In this document: positions 16,832-25,197 of the stretch, piece by piece
Numbering within the stretch: the stretch's first letter is position 1
Layout of the letters: every line of letters starts with the position of its first letter
Assembly: GCA_945860205.1 (NCBI GenBank)
Contig: CAMARK010000003.1
Span: 1-64,000 of the forward strand
Source: Reyranella massiliensis 521
Lineage (GTDB): Bacteria > Pseudomonadota > Alphaproteobacteria > Reyranellales > Reyranellaceae
Length of the DNA stretch: 64,000 nt
Reading direction: 5' to 3'
Program-made: the position numbers and the translations under genes
Notes under the pieces: model-generated
The model's database searches: none
What the model saw: only the letters and a program-made list of their open reading frames with translations
Told to the model about the DNA's origin: nothing

Positions 16832-18457
16832 ATGCTTTTTCTGAGTCCGCTTGCGAGGCTGCTGCCGGCGCTGGCCTCGATGCTGGCCTCGGCACTGATC
16901 GCCGCCACGGCCTTTGCTGCCGATCTTCCGGCGCTCGTGGGCAGTCTCACCGTGGGCAGCTTCGGCGACCGCGAGACCGCGATCGGCGCGCTCGCCGCCT
17001 CCGGCGAACAGCGCGCCGCGCCGATCCTCGAGGCCCTGGCCGCCGGCCAGCTCTATGTCCGCAAGGCCGATAATCTCGTGCTCATCGGCAAGCGCGACGG
17101 CAATCAGCTCGAGCTCAGCGAGGCGATCTCCGGCAAGGCCGCCGGCACCGGCTCCGAAGCCGATCTCGACCGCGTCAGGGTCAACAACCGGTTGCGCGGC
17201 ATCATCGAGGCCGCCATCGGCTCGCTCACCTTGATGAGCCCCGATGCCCGCGTGCGCCGAGGTGCGGCCGAGGCCCTCTTCAAGCGCCGCGATGCCTCGT
17301 CGCTGGCCGCCCTCGATCTTGCGCTCGCCGCCGAGAAAGATCCGCGTATCAAGCGTTCCATGAGCGAGGCGCGGGCCGCCAGCGTGCTGGCCTCCGATGC
17401 GCCGGCGGCGCAGAAGCTCGAGGCCATCGCGCTGGTGCGCGAGCGTGCCGACCGCGATTCGCTGGGCGTCCTGCAGGCCACGGCCTCGCAGGCGACCGAC
17501 CCCGAGGTCAAGGCCGCCGCCACCGCCGGCGCGGACGCCGTCCGCCAGTCGCTCGCTGCCTGGGAGGTGGCCCAGAACGTCTGGTACGGCATCTCGCTGG
17601 GCTCGGTGCTGCTGCTGGCCGCGATCGGCCTCGCCATCACCTTCGGCACCATGGGCGTCATCAACATGGCGCATGGCGAGATGGTGATGCTGGGGGCCTA
17701 TACGACCTTCGTGGTGCAGGAGGTGATCCGCACCTCGGCGCCGCATCTGTTCGATGCGTCGCTGCTGATTGCGCTGCCGCTCGCCTTCGTGGTGGCCGGT
17801 GGCATCGGCATCCTGATCGAGCGCGGCATCATCCGCTTCCTCTATGGCCGCCCGCTCGACACGCTGCTCGCGACCTGGGGCCTGTCGCTGGTGTTGCAGC
17901 AGGCCGTGCGGTCGATCTTCGGCTCGTCCAATCGCGAAGTCGGCGCGCCGTCGTGGATGTCGGGCGCCTTCCAGGTCGGCCAGATCAACGTCACCTACGG
18001 CCGGCTCTGGATCGTCGTGTTCTCGCTCATCGTCTTCGTCGCCCTGATCGCGCTGCTGCGCAAGACGCCGATGGGCCTCTACATGCGCGCCGTCACCCAG
18101 AACCGGCCGATGGCGTCGGCCATGGGCATCCGCACGCCGCGCGTCGACGCGCTGACCTTCGGCCTGGGCTCCGGCATCGCGGGCCTCGCAGGCGTGGCGC
18201 TCAGCCAGATCGACAACGTCAGTCCCAACCTCGGCCAAGGCTACATCATCGATTCGTTCATGGTCGTGGTGTTCGGCGGCGTCGGCAACCTGTTCGGCAC
18301 GCTGATCGGCGCGCTGACCCTGGGCGTGGTCAACAAGTTCCTCGAGCCCTACGCCGGCGCGGTGCTGGGCAAGATCCTGGTGCTGGTATTCATCATCCTG
18401 TTCATCCAGCGCCGCCCGCGCGGCCTGTTCGCGCTGAAGGGCCGATCCGTCGAATGA
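16832..18457 (+). CDS. urtB: Urea ABC transporter permease UrtB
   Basis: 541 residues, the long proteobacterial type. A signal-like segment (to about residue 30, TAFAADLPALVG) precedes an Ala-rich helical periplasmic domain to about residue 245, with repeated charged helices. The LivH-like permease follows with eight or so membrane segments, beginning at WYGISLGSVLLLAAIG and including FGTMGVINMAHGEMVMLGAY and the FGLGSGIAGLAGVALSQ loop. It forms the channel with UrtC. The coding end carries the first copy of a 14-bp tandem repeat that runs into urtC. Confidence 0.94.
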   Translation: MLFLSPLARLLPALASMLASALIAATAFAADLPALVGSLTVGSFGDRETAIGALAASGEQRAAPILEALAAGQLYVRKADNLVLIGKRDGNQLELSEAISGKAAGTGSEADLDRVRVNNRLRGIIEAAIGSLTLMSPDARVRRGAAEALFKRRDASSLAALDLALAAEKDPRIKRSMSEARAASVLASDAPAAQKLEAIALVRERADRDSLGVLQATASQATDPEVKAAATAGADAVRQSLAAWEVAQNVWYGISLGSVLLLAAIGLAITFGTMGVINMAHGEMVMLGAYTTFVVQEVIRTSAPHLFDASLLIALPLAFVVAGGIGILIERGIIRFLYGRPLDTLLATWGLSLVLQQAVRSIFGSSNREVGAPSWMSGAFQVGQINVTYGRLWIVVFSLIVFVALIALLRKTPMGLYMRAVTQNRPMASAMGIRTPRVDALTFGLGSGIAGLAGVALSQIDNVSPNLGQGYIIDSFMVVVFGGVGNLFGTLIGALTLGVVNKFLEPYAGAVLGKILVLVFIILFIQRRPRGLFALKGRSVE

Positions 18458-18488
18458 AAGCCGTCGAATGAAGGCCGTCGAATGATCA
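18447..18488 (+). repeat. Three tandem 14-bp units creating two MKAVE mini-ORFs between urtB and urtC
   Basis: Units CCGTCGAATGAAAG (18447-18460), CCGTCGAATGAAGG (18461-18474) and a third beginning CCGTCGAATGA (18475-18488). Each carries ATGA. The urtB stop overlaps the start of a five-codon ORF (18454-18471, MKAVE); its stop overlaps the start of a second identical ORF (18468-18485); its stop overlaps the urtC ATG at 18482. The ancestral state was presumably a direct ATGA overlap of urtB with urtC, expanded by two repeat units. No other Shine-Dalgarno is obvious for urtC. Confidence 0.85.
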
Positions 18489-19600
18489 CGCGCTTCCTGT
18501 GGCAAGGTATGGACCGGAGCCTGCGCCTTTTCGTGCTGCTGGTGCTGGCGCTCGGCGTGGCGCTTCCGTTGCTCAACCAGCTCGTGCCCTCAGGCAGCCC
18601 GTTCCATGTGCCGGCCTGGCTGATGCAGCTCATGGGCAAGTATCTCTGCTTCGCCCTGCTGGCGCTTGCGGTCGACCTGGTGTGGGGTTTCTGCGGCATT
18701 CTCTCGCTCGGCCATGGCGCTTTCTTTGCGCTCGGCGGCTACTGCATGGGCATGTACCTGATGCGCCAGATCGGCAGCCGCGGCGTCTACGGCAATCCGC
18801 TCCTGCCCGACTTCATGGTGTTCCTGAACTACAAGGAGCTGCCCTGGTTCTGGTACGGCTTCGACAATTTCGGGTTCGCCATGCTTATGGCCATCCTCGT
18901 GCCGAGCCTGCTGGCCTTCGCGTTGGGCTGGTTCGCCTTCCGCAGCCGGGTTACCGGCGTCTATCTCTCGATCATCACCCAGGCGATGACGTTCGCGCTC
19001 ATGCTGGCGTTCTTCCGCAACGACATGGGTCTGGGCGGCAACAACGGCATGACCGACTTCAAGGAGATCCTGGGCTTCTCGGTGCAGGCCGACGGCACGC
19101 GCGCGGCGCTCTACTTTGCTTCGGCCGTCGCGCTGGCGCTGGGACTCGTCGTTTCAGCGGCGGTCGTCGGCTCGCGTTTCGGCAAGGCGCTTACCGCGGT
19201 GCGCGATGCCGAAAGTCGCATGCGATTCCTGGGCTACCGCGTCGAGGGTTACAAGCTCTTCGTCTTCGTGCTGTCGGCGGCCATGGCGGGCGTTGCCGGC
19301 GCGATCTATGTGCCGCTGGTCGGCATCATCAACCCCAGCGAGTTCTCGCCGGCCAACTCGATCGAGGCCGTGCTGTGGGTGGCGGTCGGCGGCCGTGGCA
19401 CGCTGATCGGGCCGGTGATCGGCGCGGTCATCGTCAACTTCGGCAAGACCTGGCTGACGGGCGCGCTGCCCGAAGTGTGGCTGTTCGCCCTGGGGGCGCT
19501 CTTCATCGTCGTGACGCTGCTGCTGCCCAAGGGCGTGGTCGGGCTGTGGGGCCAGATCAAGGCGCGCTCGCAGGCGAAGAAGGCGAGGGCGCCTGCATGA
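18482..19600 (+). CDS. urtC: Urea ABC transporter permease UrtC
   Basis: 372 residues, LivM-like permease. Multiple membrane segments start with LRLFVLLVLALGVALPLL. Family landmarks are DLVWGFCGILSLGHGAFFALG, GYCMGMYLMRQIG and the cytoplasmic coupling loop AESRMRFLGYRVEGYKLFVF, followed by VGGRGTLIGPVIGA. It pairs with UrtB. The start at 18482 is reached through two mini-ORFs with ATGA overlaps. Its own stop overlaps urtD by 4 bp. Confidence 0.95.
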   Translation: MITRFLWQGMDRSLRLFVLLVLALGVALPLLNQLVPSGSPFHVPAWLMQLMGKYLCFALLALAVDLVWGFCGILSLGHGAFFALGGYCMGMYLMRQIGSRGVYGNPLLPDFMVFLNYKELPWFWYGFDNFGFAMLMAILVPSLLAFALGWFAFRSRVTGVYLSIITQAMTFALMLAFFRNDMGLGGNNGMTDFKEILGFSVQADGTRAALYFASAVALALGLVVSAAVVGSRFGKALTAVRDAESRMRFLGYRVEGYKLFVFVLSAAMAGVAGAIYVPLVGIINPSEFSPANSIEAVLWVAVGGRGTLIGPVIGAVIVNFGKTWLTGALPEVWLFALGALFIVVTLLLPKGVVGLWGQIKARSQAKKARAPA

Positions 19601-20352
19601 CCGGCAACAGAAGCACCTCGGCGCTCCTCTACCTCAGCGGCGTCACCGTCTCGTTCGACGGCTTCAAGGCGCTGAACAACCTCTCGCTCCTGGTCGAGCC
19701 CGGCGAGATGCGGGCCATCATCGGCCCCAATGGCGCCGGCAAGACCACCATGATGGACGTCGTCACCGGCAAGACCCGGCCCGATACGGGCGAGGTCGTG
19801 TTCGACGGCCGGGCCGACCTCACCAAACTCGACGAGGCCAGCATCGCCACGCTTGGCATCGGCCGGAAGTTCCAGAAGCCCACGGTGTTCGAGAACCACA
19901 CCGTGCGCGACAACCTCGTGCTGGCGCTCGCGGGCCTGCGCAAATGGCATAGCCTCCTGCTCGCCCAGCCGAGCAAGGCCGAGAACGACCGGCTGGCCGA
20001 GATCCTGTCCATCATCCGCATGGAGGAGCAGCAGCACATGCTGGGCGCGCGCCTCAGCCACGGCCAGAAGCAGTGGCTGGAGATCGGCATGCTGCTGGCC
20101 CAGGACCCCAAGCTGCTGCTGGTCGACGAGCCGGTCGCCGGCATGACCGATGTCGAGACCGAGACCACGGCGCAGGTGCTGCGCGAGATCAACAAGACGC
20201 ATTCGGTCGTCGTCGTCGAGCACGACATGAGCTTCGTGCGGGCGCTGGGCGTCAAGGTGACCGTGCTGCATGAGGGCTCGATGCTGGCCGAAGGCACGCT
20301 CGACCAGGTGAGCGCCGATCAGCGCGTCGTCGAAGTGTATTTGGGGCGGTAG
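19597..20352 (+). CDS. urtD: Urea ABC transporter ATP-binding protein UrtD
   Basis: 251 residues from the ATG at 19597 (ATGA overlap with urtC). Walker A is GPNGAGKTT (about residues 45-53), the signature is LSHGQKQWLEIG (His replaces the usual Gly, a UrtD trait), Walker B LLLVDEPVAGM, and the switch His is in VVVEHDM. It belongs to the LivG-like branched-chain-type ATPases. It forms the ATPase pair with UrtE in the urea importer. The next gene starts 2 bp after its stop. Confidence 0.94.
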   Translation: MTGNRSTSALLYLSGVTVSFDGFKALNNLSLLVEPGEMRAIIGPNGAGKTTMMDVVTGKTRPDTGEVVFDGRADLTKLDEASIATLGIGRKFQKPTVFENHTVRDNLVLALAGLRKWHSLLLAQPSKAENDRLAEILSIIRMEEQQHMLGARLSHGQKQWLEIGMLLAQDPKLLLVDEPVAGMTDVETETTAQVLREINKTHSVVVVEHDMSFVRALGVKVTVLHEGSMLAEGTLDQVSADQRVVEVYLGR

Positions 20353-20354
20353 GG

Positions 20355-21050
20355 ATGCTGACCGTCCAGAACGTCGACCTCTACTACGGCGCCGCCCAGG
20401 CGCTGCGCTCCGTCTCGCTGTCGGCGGCGATCGGCAAGGTGACCTGCCTGCTTGGCCGCAACGGCGTCGGCAAGACCAGCCTGCTGCGCGCCATCGTCGG
20501 TCTGCAGCCCATCGCCTCGGGCTCGATCGCGCTCGACGGCCAGGACGTCTCCCGGCTGCCGCCCTATGAGCGGGCGCGGCGCGGCGTGGCGCTGGTGCCG
20601 CAGGGCCGCGAGATCTTCCCGCTGCTGACGGTGAAAGAAAATCTGGAAACCGGCTTCGCGCCGGTCGGCCGCGAGCACAAGAAGATCCCGGACGAGGTGT
20701 TCGAGCTCTTTCCGGTGCTCAATTCGATGCTGAAGCGCCGCGGCGGCGATCTCTCGGGCGGCCAGCAGCAGCAGCTCGCGATCGGCCGTGCGCTCACCAT
20801 GCGGCCCAAGCTGCTGGTGCTCGATGAGCCGACCGAGGGCATCCAGCCCTCGGTGATCAAGGACATCGGCCGCGCCATCACCTTCCTGCGCCAGAGGGGC
20901 GACATGGCGATCCTGCTGGTCGAGCAGTATCTCGATTTTGCCCACGAGCTTGCCGACGACTTCGCGGTCATGGACCGCGGCGAGGTCGTGATGTCCGGCA
21001 CCCGCGAGACGTTTGACGCAGATGCCGTCCGCCGTCACATGACGGTCTAG
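20355..21050 (+). CDS. urtE: Urea ABC transporter ATP-binding protein UrtE
   Basis: 231 residues, LivF-like. Walker A GRNGVGKTSLL (about residues 35-45), Q-loop region VPQGREIFPLLTV, signature LSGGQQQQLAIGRAL, Walker B LLVLDEPTEGIQPS and switch His-equivalent in LLVEQYLDFA (Gln/Glu-Gln type, as in LivF/UrtE). It is the last gene of the urt operon; its stop is 10 bp from the convergent aminoacylase stop, so a shared or absent terminator is likely. Confidence 0.95.
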   Translation: MLTVQNVDLYYGAAQALRSVSLSAAIGKVTCLLGRNGVGKTSLLRAIVGLQPIASGSIALDGQDVSRLPPYERARRGVALVPQGREIFPLLTVKENLETGFAPVGREHKKIPDEVFELFPVLNSMLKRRGGDLSGGQQQQLAIGRALTMRPKLLVLDEPTEGIQPSVIKDIGRAITFLRQRGDMAILLVEQYLDFAHELADDFAVMDRGEVVMSGTRETFDADAVRRHMTV

Positions 21051-21060
21051 ACGGGGAGAC

Positions 21061-22764
21061 CTAAACCGGGGTCTGGCCGCCGCGCACGAGGCGGCCCGGC
21101 CGCTCGCCGGTCAACTCGTCGTTCTGCACCGTCTCGACGCCCGACACGAAGGTATGGCGATAGCCTGAGGCGCGCTGGATCAGGCGGCGGCCGCCGGCCG
21201 GCAGGTCGTAGACCACCTCGGGCCGCTTGAGCTGCAGCGCATCGAAATCGATCACGTTGATGTCGGCCTTGTGGCCCGGCGCCAGCAGGCCACGATCGGC
21301 GAGGCCGTAGGACAGCGCCGTGCCGCGCGTCTGCTTGGCGACCAGGAATTCAAGTCCAAGCTTTGGTCCGCGCGTGCGGTCGCGGCCCCACAGGGTCAGC
21401 AACGACGTCGGCGAGGAAGCGTCGCAGATCACGCCGACATGGGCGCCGCCGTCGGCCACGCCCAGCACGGTCGCCTTGTCGGTGATCATCTCGTGCACCA
21501 CGTCGAGGCTGCCGGCGGCGTAGTTCTCGAACGGCAGCATCAGCAGGCCCTTGCCGCCCTGCGCTAGGATCGCCTCGAGGGCGACGTCCTGCGGCGTGCG
21601 ACCCGACCGTTCGGCGATGGCCGCGACCGAGTTGGCGAGATCAGGCTCGTAGTCCGGCCGGTCGGCGATGGGAAACATCTTGTGGAACGTCTCGCCCATG
21701 TAGGCCGGTGCGCCACCGACGCGCGGGGCGAGCAGGCGCTGGCGCAAATCGGCGTCGGTCGCCAGGCGCTGATAGCGCGCATCAGGCGTGAGATCGCGCA
21801 ACTCGCGCCACACTGGATGGGTGGCGAACGGATGCACGGTGGTTTCGAGCCCCATGATCACGCCGATCGGCCGCGAGCCCACCTGCGCATTGGCCTCGTG
21901 GCCCGCGCCGCGCATGCGATGGATGTTGGCCAGCGTCTCCCGCCATAGGTCGGGCTGGGCATCGACCTGGACCAGCAGGCAGGAGAGCGGGCGGCCCGCC
22001 ACCGTTGCCGCGGCTTCAAGGGCCTCGAACTCGCCGGGACCGAAGTCGGAGTTGACCTCGATCACGCCGCGGCCGGCCCGCTTGATGCCTTGCGCGATTC
22101 CCAAAAGCTCGGCCTCGCGGGCCGACAGCGACGGCGTGAAGCGGCCGTCGCGGGCCTTGTGCTTGGTGGTGCGCGAAGTCGTGAAGCCCATGGCGCCGGC
22201 GCGCAATGCCCCTTCGGTGAGACGCGCCATCTCCTCGATCTCGCGTTCGGTCGGTACTTCGTCGTGCTCGGCGCCGCGATCGCCCATGACATAGAAGCGC
22301 AGCGCGCCGTGCGGCAGCTGCGCCGCCACGTCGACCGCGCGGGTCATCGAGGCCAACGCGTCGAGATAGTCGGGGAAGGACTCCCAGTTGAACTTCACGC
22401 CCTCGCTCAGCACCGTGCCGGGAATATCCTCGACGCCTTCCATCAGGTTGATCAGGTAGCCCGACTGGCCCGGCCGCACCGGCGCGAAGCCGACGCCGCA
22501 ATTGCCGAACACAGTCGTCGTGACGCCGTGCCAGGAGCTTGGAGTGACGAACGGATCCCAGGTCGCCTGGCCGTCGTAGTGCGTGTGGATGTCGACGAAG
22601 CCCGGCGTCACGATCAGGCCTGACGCATCGACCTCGCGCCTGGCCGCGCCGAGCCTGGCGCCGACGGCGGCGATCCTTCCATCTTGCACTGCGACATCGG
22701 CGACGCGGCGCGGGGCGCCCGAGCCGTCGATCACGGTTCCGTTTCGGATGACGAGGTCAAACAT
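21061..22764 (-). CDS. N-acyl-D-amino-acid deacylase (D-aminoacylase) family amidohydrolase
   Basis: 567 residues. The metal-binding HxH is in GFVDIHTHYDGQ (His60, His62), the metal-bridging Cys in FGNCGVGFAP (Cys89), and later GGAHVGVICD supplies the Asp-containing end of the barrel. This Cys distinguishes D-aminoacylases/dihydropyrimidinase-like subgroup 3 from hydantoinases. It removes the acyl group from N-acyl-D-amino acids or a related amide. It is convergent with urtE and divergent from the old-yellow-enzyme gene. Substrate specificity cannot be read from sequence. Confidence 0.88.
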   Translation of the reverse strand: MFDLVIRNGTVIDGSGAPRRVADVAVQDGRIAAVGARLGAARREVDASGLIVTPGFVDIHTHYDGQATWDPFVTPSSWHGVTTTVFGNCGVGFAPVRPGQSGYLINLMEGVEDIPGTVLSEGVKFNWESFPDYLDALASMTRAVDVAAQLPHGALRFYVMGDRGAEHDEVPTEREIEEMARLTEGALRAGAMGFTTSRTTKHKARDGRFTPSLSAREAELLGIAQGIKRAGRGVIEVNSDFGPGEFEALEAAATVAGRPLSCLLVQVDAQPDLWRETLANIHRMRGAGHEANAQVGSRPIGVIMGLETTVHPFATHPVWRELRDLTPDARYQRLATDADLRQRLLAPRVGGAPAYMGETFHKMFPIADRPDYEPDLANSVAAIAERSGRTPQDVALEAILAQGGKGLLMLPFENYAAGSLDVVHEMITDKATVLGVADGGAHVGVICDASSPTSLLTLWGRDRTRGPKLGLEFLVAKQTRGTALSYGLADRGLLAPGHKADINVIDFDALQLKRPEVVYDLPAGGRRLIQRASGYRHTFVSGVETVQNDELTGERPGRLVRGGQTPV

Positions 22765-22842
22765 GGCGGAAGGATAGGCCCGGGCAGGTGGTCCGGTCTA
22801 TGTTCAGTAGTTCCGCCTGGAAAGTTCAGAGGGGAGTTGAGT

Positions 22843-23961
22843 TTGTCCAAGCCGATGCTGTTCACGCCGTTCAAGATGCGCGGCGTCGTCGCGCCTAACC
22901 GCGCCGTCGTCTCCCCCATGGTCCAATACCGGGCCACGGGCGGCATGGTGAACGACTATCATATGGTCCATCTCGGCAAGTTCGCGCTGGGCAAGTTCGG
23001 TATCGTCTTCACCGAGAACTGCGCCATCGAACCGCGTGGGCGGGTGACCGAGGGCGATCTCGGCCTGTGGGACGACAGCCAGATCGAGAGCCATAAACGT
23101 CTGACACGATTCCTGAAGCAGGAAGGGTCGCTGGCGGCGACACAGATCACCCATTCCGGCCGCAAGGGCAGCACGCCACGCTCGTTCGACAAACCGGGCG
23201 AGCTTGGCCCCAAGGAGGCCGGCTGGCAGCGCTGGCAGGTCGTCGGTCCCTCGGAGCTGGCGGCGGGCGAGGGCTATACGACTCCCAAGCAGCTCGGCGC
23301 CGACGAGATCGAGGGGCTGGTGAAGAAATTCGGTGAGGCCGCGCGCCGCGCCGATGCGGCGGGCTACGACGTGATCGAAATCCACGGCGCGCACGGTTAC
23401 CTGCTGGCGCAGTTCCTCTCGCCCATCAGCAACACGCGCAATGACCAGTATGGCGGCGACCGCGCCGGCCGCATGCGCTTCCCCTTGGCCGCGGCCAAGG
23501 CCGTGCGCACCAGCTGGCCGGAGCACAAACCGATGTTCATCCGCGTCTCGGCCGTCGACGGCGCGGGCGGCTGGGATGTCGAGGACACGATCGCCTATGC
23601 CAGGGAACTGAAGGCGATCGGCATCGACGTGGTCGACACCTCCTCGGGCGGCCTCACCGGCCTCTCGACGGCGCTGCCGGTCAAGCGATCGCTCGGCTTC
23701 CAGGTGCCGTTCGCGGCGGCGGTGAAGCGCGGGGCGGAGATCCCGACCATGACGGTGGGCCTCATCCTCGACGGGCCGCAGGCCGAGGCGATCCTGCAGG
23801 CAGGCGACGCCGACCTGATCGCGATCGGCCGCCAGGCGCTCTACGACCCGTTCTGGGCGCTCCATGCCGCGCAGGAGTTGGGCTGCGACAGCGACTTCGA
23901 CATGTGGACGCCGGAGTACGGCTGGTGGCTCGAGAAGCGAAAGAACAATCTCCCCAAGTAA
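22843..23961 (+). CDS. NADH:flavin oxidoreductase, old yellow enzyme family
   Basis: 372 residues from a TTG start at 22843, chosen because GGGGAG lies 6 bp upstream; an ATG at 22855 is the alternative. It is an FMN TIM barrel with landmarks LFTPFKMRGVVAPNR, TQITHSGRKG, the active-site pair in IEIHGAHGYLLAQFLSP (HxxH) and NDQYGGDRAGRMRF. The YqjM-type Cys in the SPM motif is Val here (SPMVQY). It reduces activated C=C bonds of an unknown substrate. It is followed 21 bp later by an Mct-like CaiB protein, suggesting a CoA-ester or enoate pathway. Confidence 0.88.
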   Translation: MSKPMLFTPFKMRGVVAPNRAVVSPMVQYRATGGMVNDYHMVHLGKFALGKFGIVFTENCAIEPRGRVTEGDLGLWDDSQIESHKRLTRFLKQEGSLAATQITHSGRKGSTPRSFDKPGELGPKEAGWQRWQVVGPSELAAGEGYTTPKQLGADEIEGLVKKFGEAARRADAAGYDVIEIHGAHGYLLAQFLSPISNTRNDQYGGDRAGRMRFPLAAAKAVRTSWPEHKPMFIRVSAVDGAGGWDVEDTIAYARELKAIGIDVVDTSSGGLTGLSTALPVKRSLGFQVPFAAAVKRGAEIPTMTVGLILDGPQAEAILQAGDADLIAIGRQALYDPFWALHAAQELGCDSDFDMWTPEYGWWLEKRKNNLPK

Positions 23962-23982
23962 GAAGACAGACAGGAAACGCAC

Positions 23983-25197
23983 ATGACTGGCATTCTCGCC
24001 GGCCTTCGCATCGTCGAAGGCTCAGCTTTCATTGCCGCCCCTCTGGGCGGCATGACGCTCGCCCAATTGGGCGCCGACGTGATCCGCTTCGACGACATCA
24101 AGGGCGGTCTCGACAACGATCGCTGGCCGATCACCAAGGACGGACGCTCGATCTATTGGGCCGGACTCAACAAGGGCAAGCGCTCGATCGCCGTCGACCT
24201 GCGCAACCCGAAGGGGCGCGAGCTTCTCACCGCGCTGATCACCGCGCCGGGCGAGGGCGCCGGCATCTTCACCACCAACATGCCGGCGCGTGGCTGGCTC
24301 GCCTATGAGGAACTCTCGAAGAAGCGCGCCGACCTGATTGCCCTCAACATCGTGGGCGATCGGCACGGCACGGCGAATGTCGACTACACAGTCAACGCCA
24401 TCACCGGCTTCCCGATGGTGACCGGCCCGGTCGGCCACGACGGCCCGGTCAACGCCGTGGCACCGCCCTGGGATCTCGCCACCGCCTATGCCGGTGCCAT
24501 GGCGATCCTGGCGGCCGAGCGCCATCGTCGGATGACGGGGCAGGGGCAGCGGATCGTGCTGCCGCTTCAGGACATGGCGCTCTCGGTCACGTCGGCGCTC
24601 GGCTACCTCGGTGAGGCCGTGGTCAACGACGTCGACCGGCCGCGCTACGGCAACGAGATCTTCGGCACCTTCGGCCGCGACTTCAAAACCAGCGACGGCC
24701 GCTTCGTCATGATCTGCATCTTCTCCGACCGCCACGTCGATGCCTTGGCGGCGGCCGGCGGCTTTGAGGCCGCCTTCAAGAAGATCGAGACCGAGACCGG
24801 CGTCGACCTCAAGACCGATGCCGGCCGCTGGAACGCCCGGGCGCGGCTCTGTGCCGTGATCGAGCCGTGGGTGGCGGCACATAATGCGGCCGATGTGGGC
24901 GCGGCCTTGCAGAAGGCGGGCGCCTTGTGGGCGCCGTACCAGACGTTCCGCGAGCTGGCGGCCGACAAGGAGGCCGTGCAGGAAAATCCGCTGTTCACCG
25001 TGCTCGACCAGCCCGGCATCGGACGCTATCCGGTGGCGGCCTCGCCCCTGCAGTTCGGTGCCATCCCACGCCAACCGCCGGTGGGTGCGCCGACACTGGG
25101 CCAGCATACGGACGAGATCCTTTCGGCTATCCTCGGCCTGCCGGCGCACGAGATTGCCCGGCTGCATGATGAAAAGGTCGTTGGTGGACCAAGGTAA
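23983..25197 (+). CDS. CaiB/BaiF CoA-transferase family, 2-methylfumaryl-CoA isomerase (Mct)-like
   Basis: 404 residues, class III CoA-transferase fold. The N-terminal LAGLRIVEGSAFIAAPLGG, LGADVIRFDDI, AGLNKGKRSIAVDLRNP and FTTNMPARGWLAYEEL resemble Mct, the intramolecular CoA-transferase of the 3-hydroxypropionate cycle, and the catalytic-Asp region reads LPLQDMALS. The C-terminal GAPTLGQHTDEIL is the usual family end. It probably moves CoA within or between dicarboxylic acids. It sits between an enoate-reductase-like gene and an aromatic monooxygenase, a possible short catabolic operon. The Mct assignment rests on recalled similarity, not on a search. Confidence 0.8.
   Translation: MTGILAGLRIVEGSAFIAAPLGGMTLAQLGADVIRFDDIKGGLDNDRWPITKDGRSIYWAGLNKGKRSIAVDLRNPKGRELLTALITAPGEGAGIFTTNMPARGWLAYEELSKKRADLIALNIVGDRHGTANVDYTVNAITGFPMVTGPVGHDGPVNAVAPPWDLATAYAGAMAILAAERHRRMTGQGQRIVLPLQDMALSVTSALGYLGEAVVNDVDRPRYGNEIFGTFGRDFKTSDGRFVMICIFSDRHVDALAAAGGFEAAFKKIETETGVDLKTDAGRWNARARLCAVIEPWVAAHNAADVGAALQKAGALWAPYQTFRELAADKEAVQENPLFTVLDQPGIGRYPVAASPLQFGAIPRQPPVGAPTLGQHTDEILSAILGLPAHEIARLHDEKVVGGPR

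Noticed and set aside
15419..18505. 1,028-codon antisense frame over urtA and urtB
   Set aside because: Low-complexity Arg/Ala/His/Gly/Asp translation typical of antisense shadows, no domain, and both genes beneath are clearly coding.
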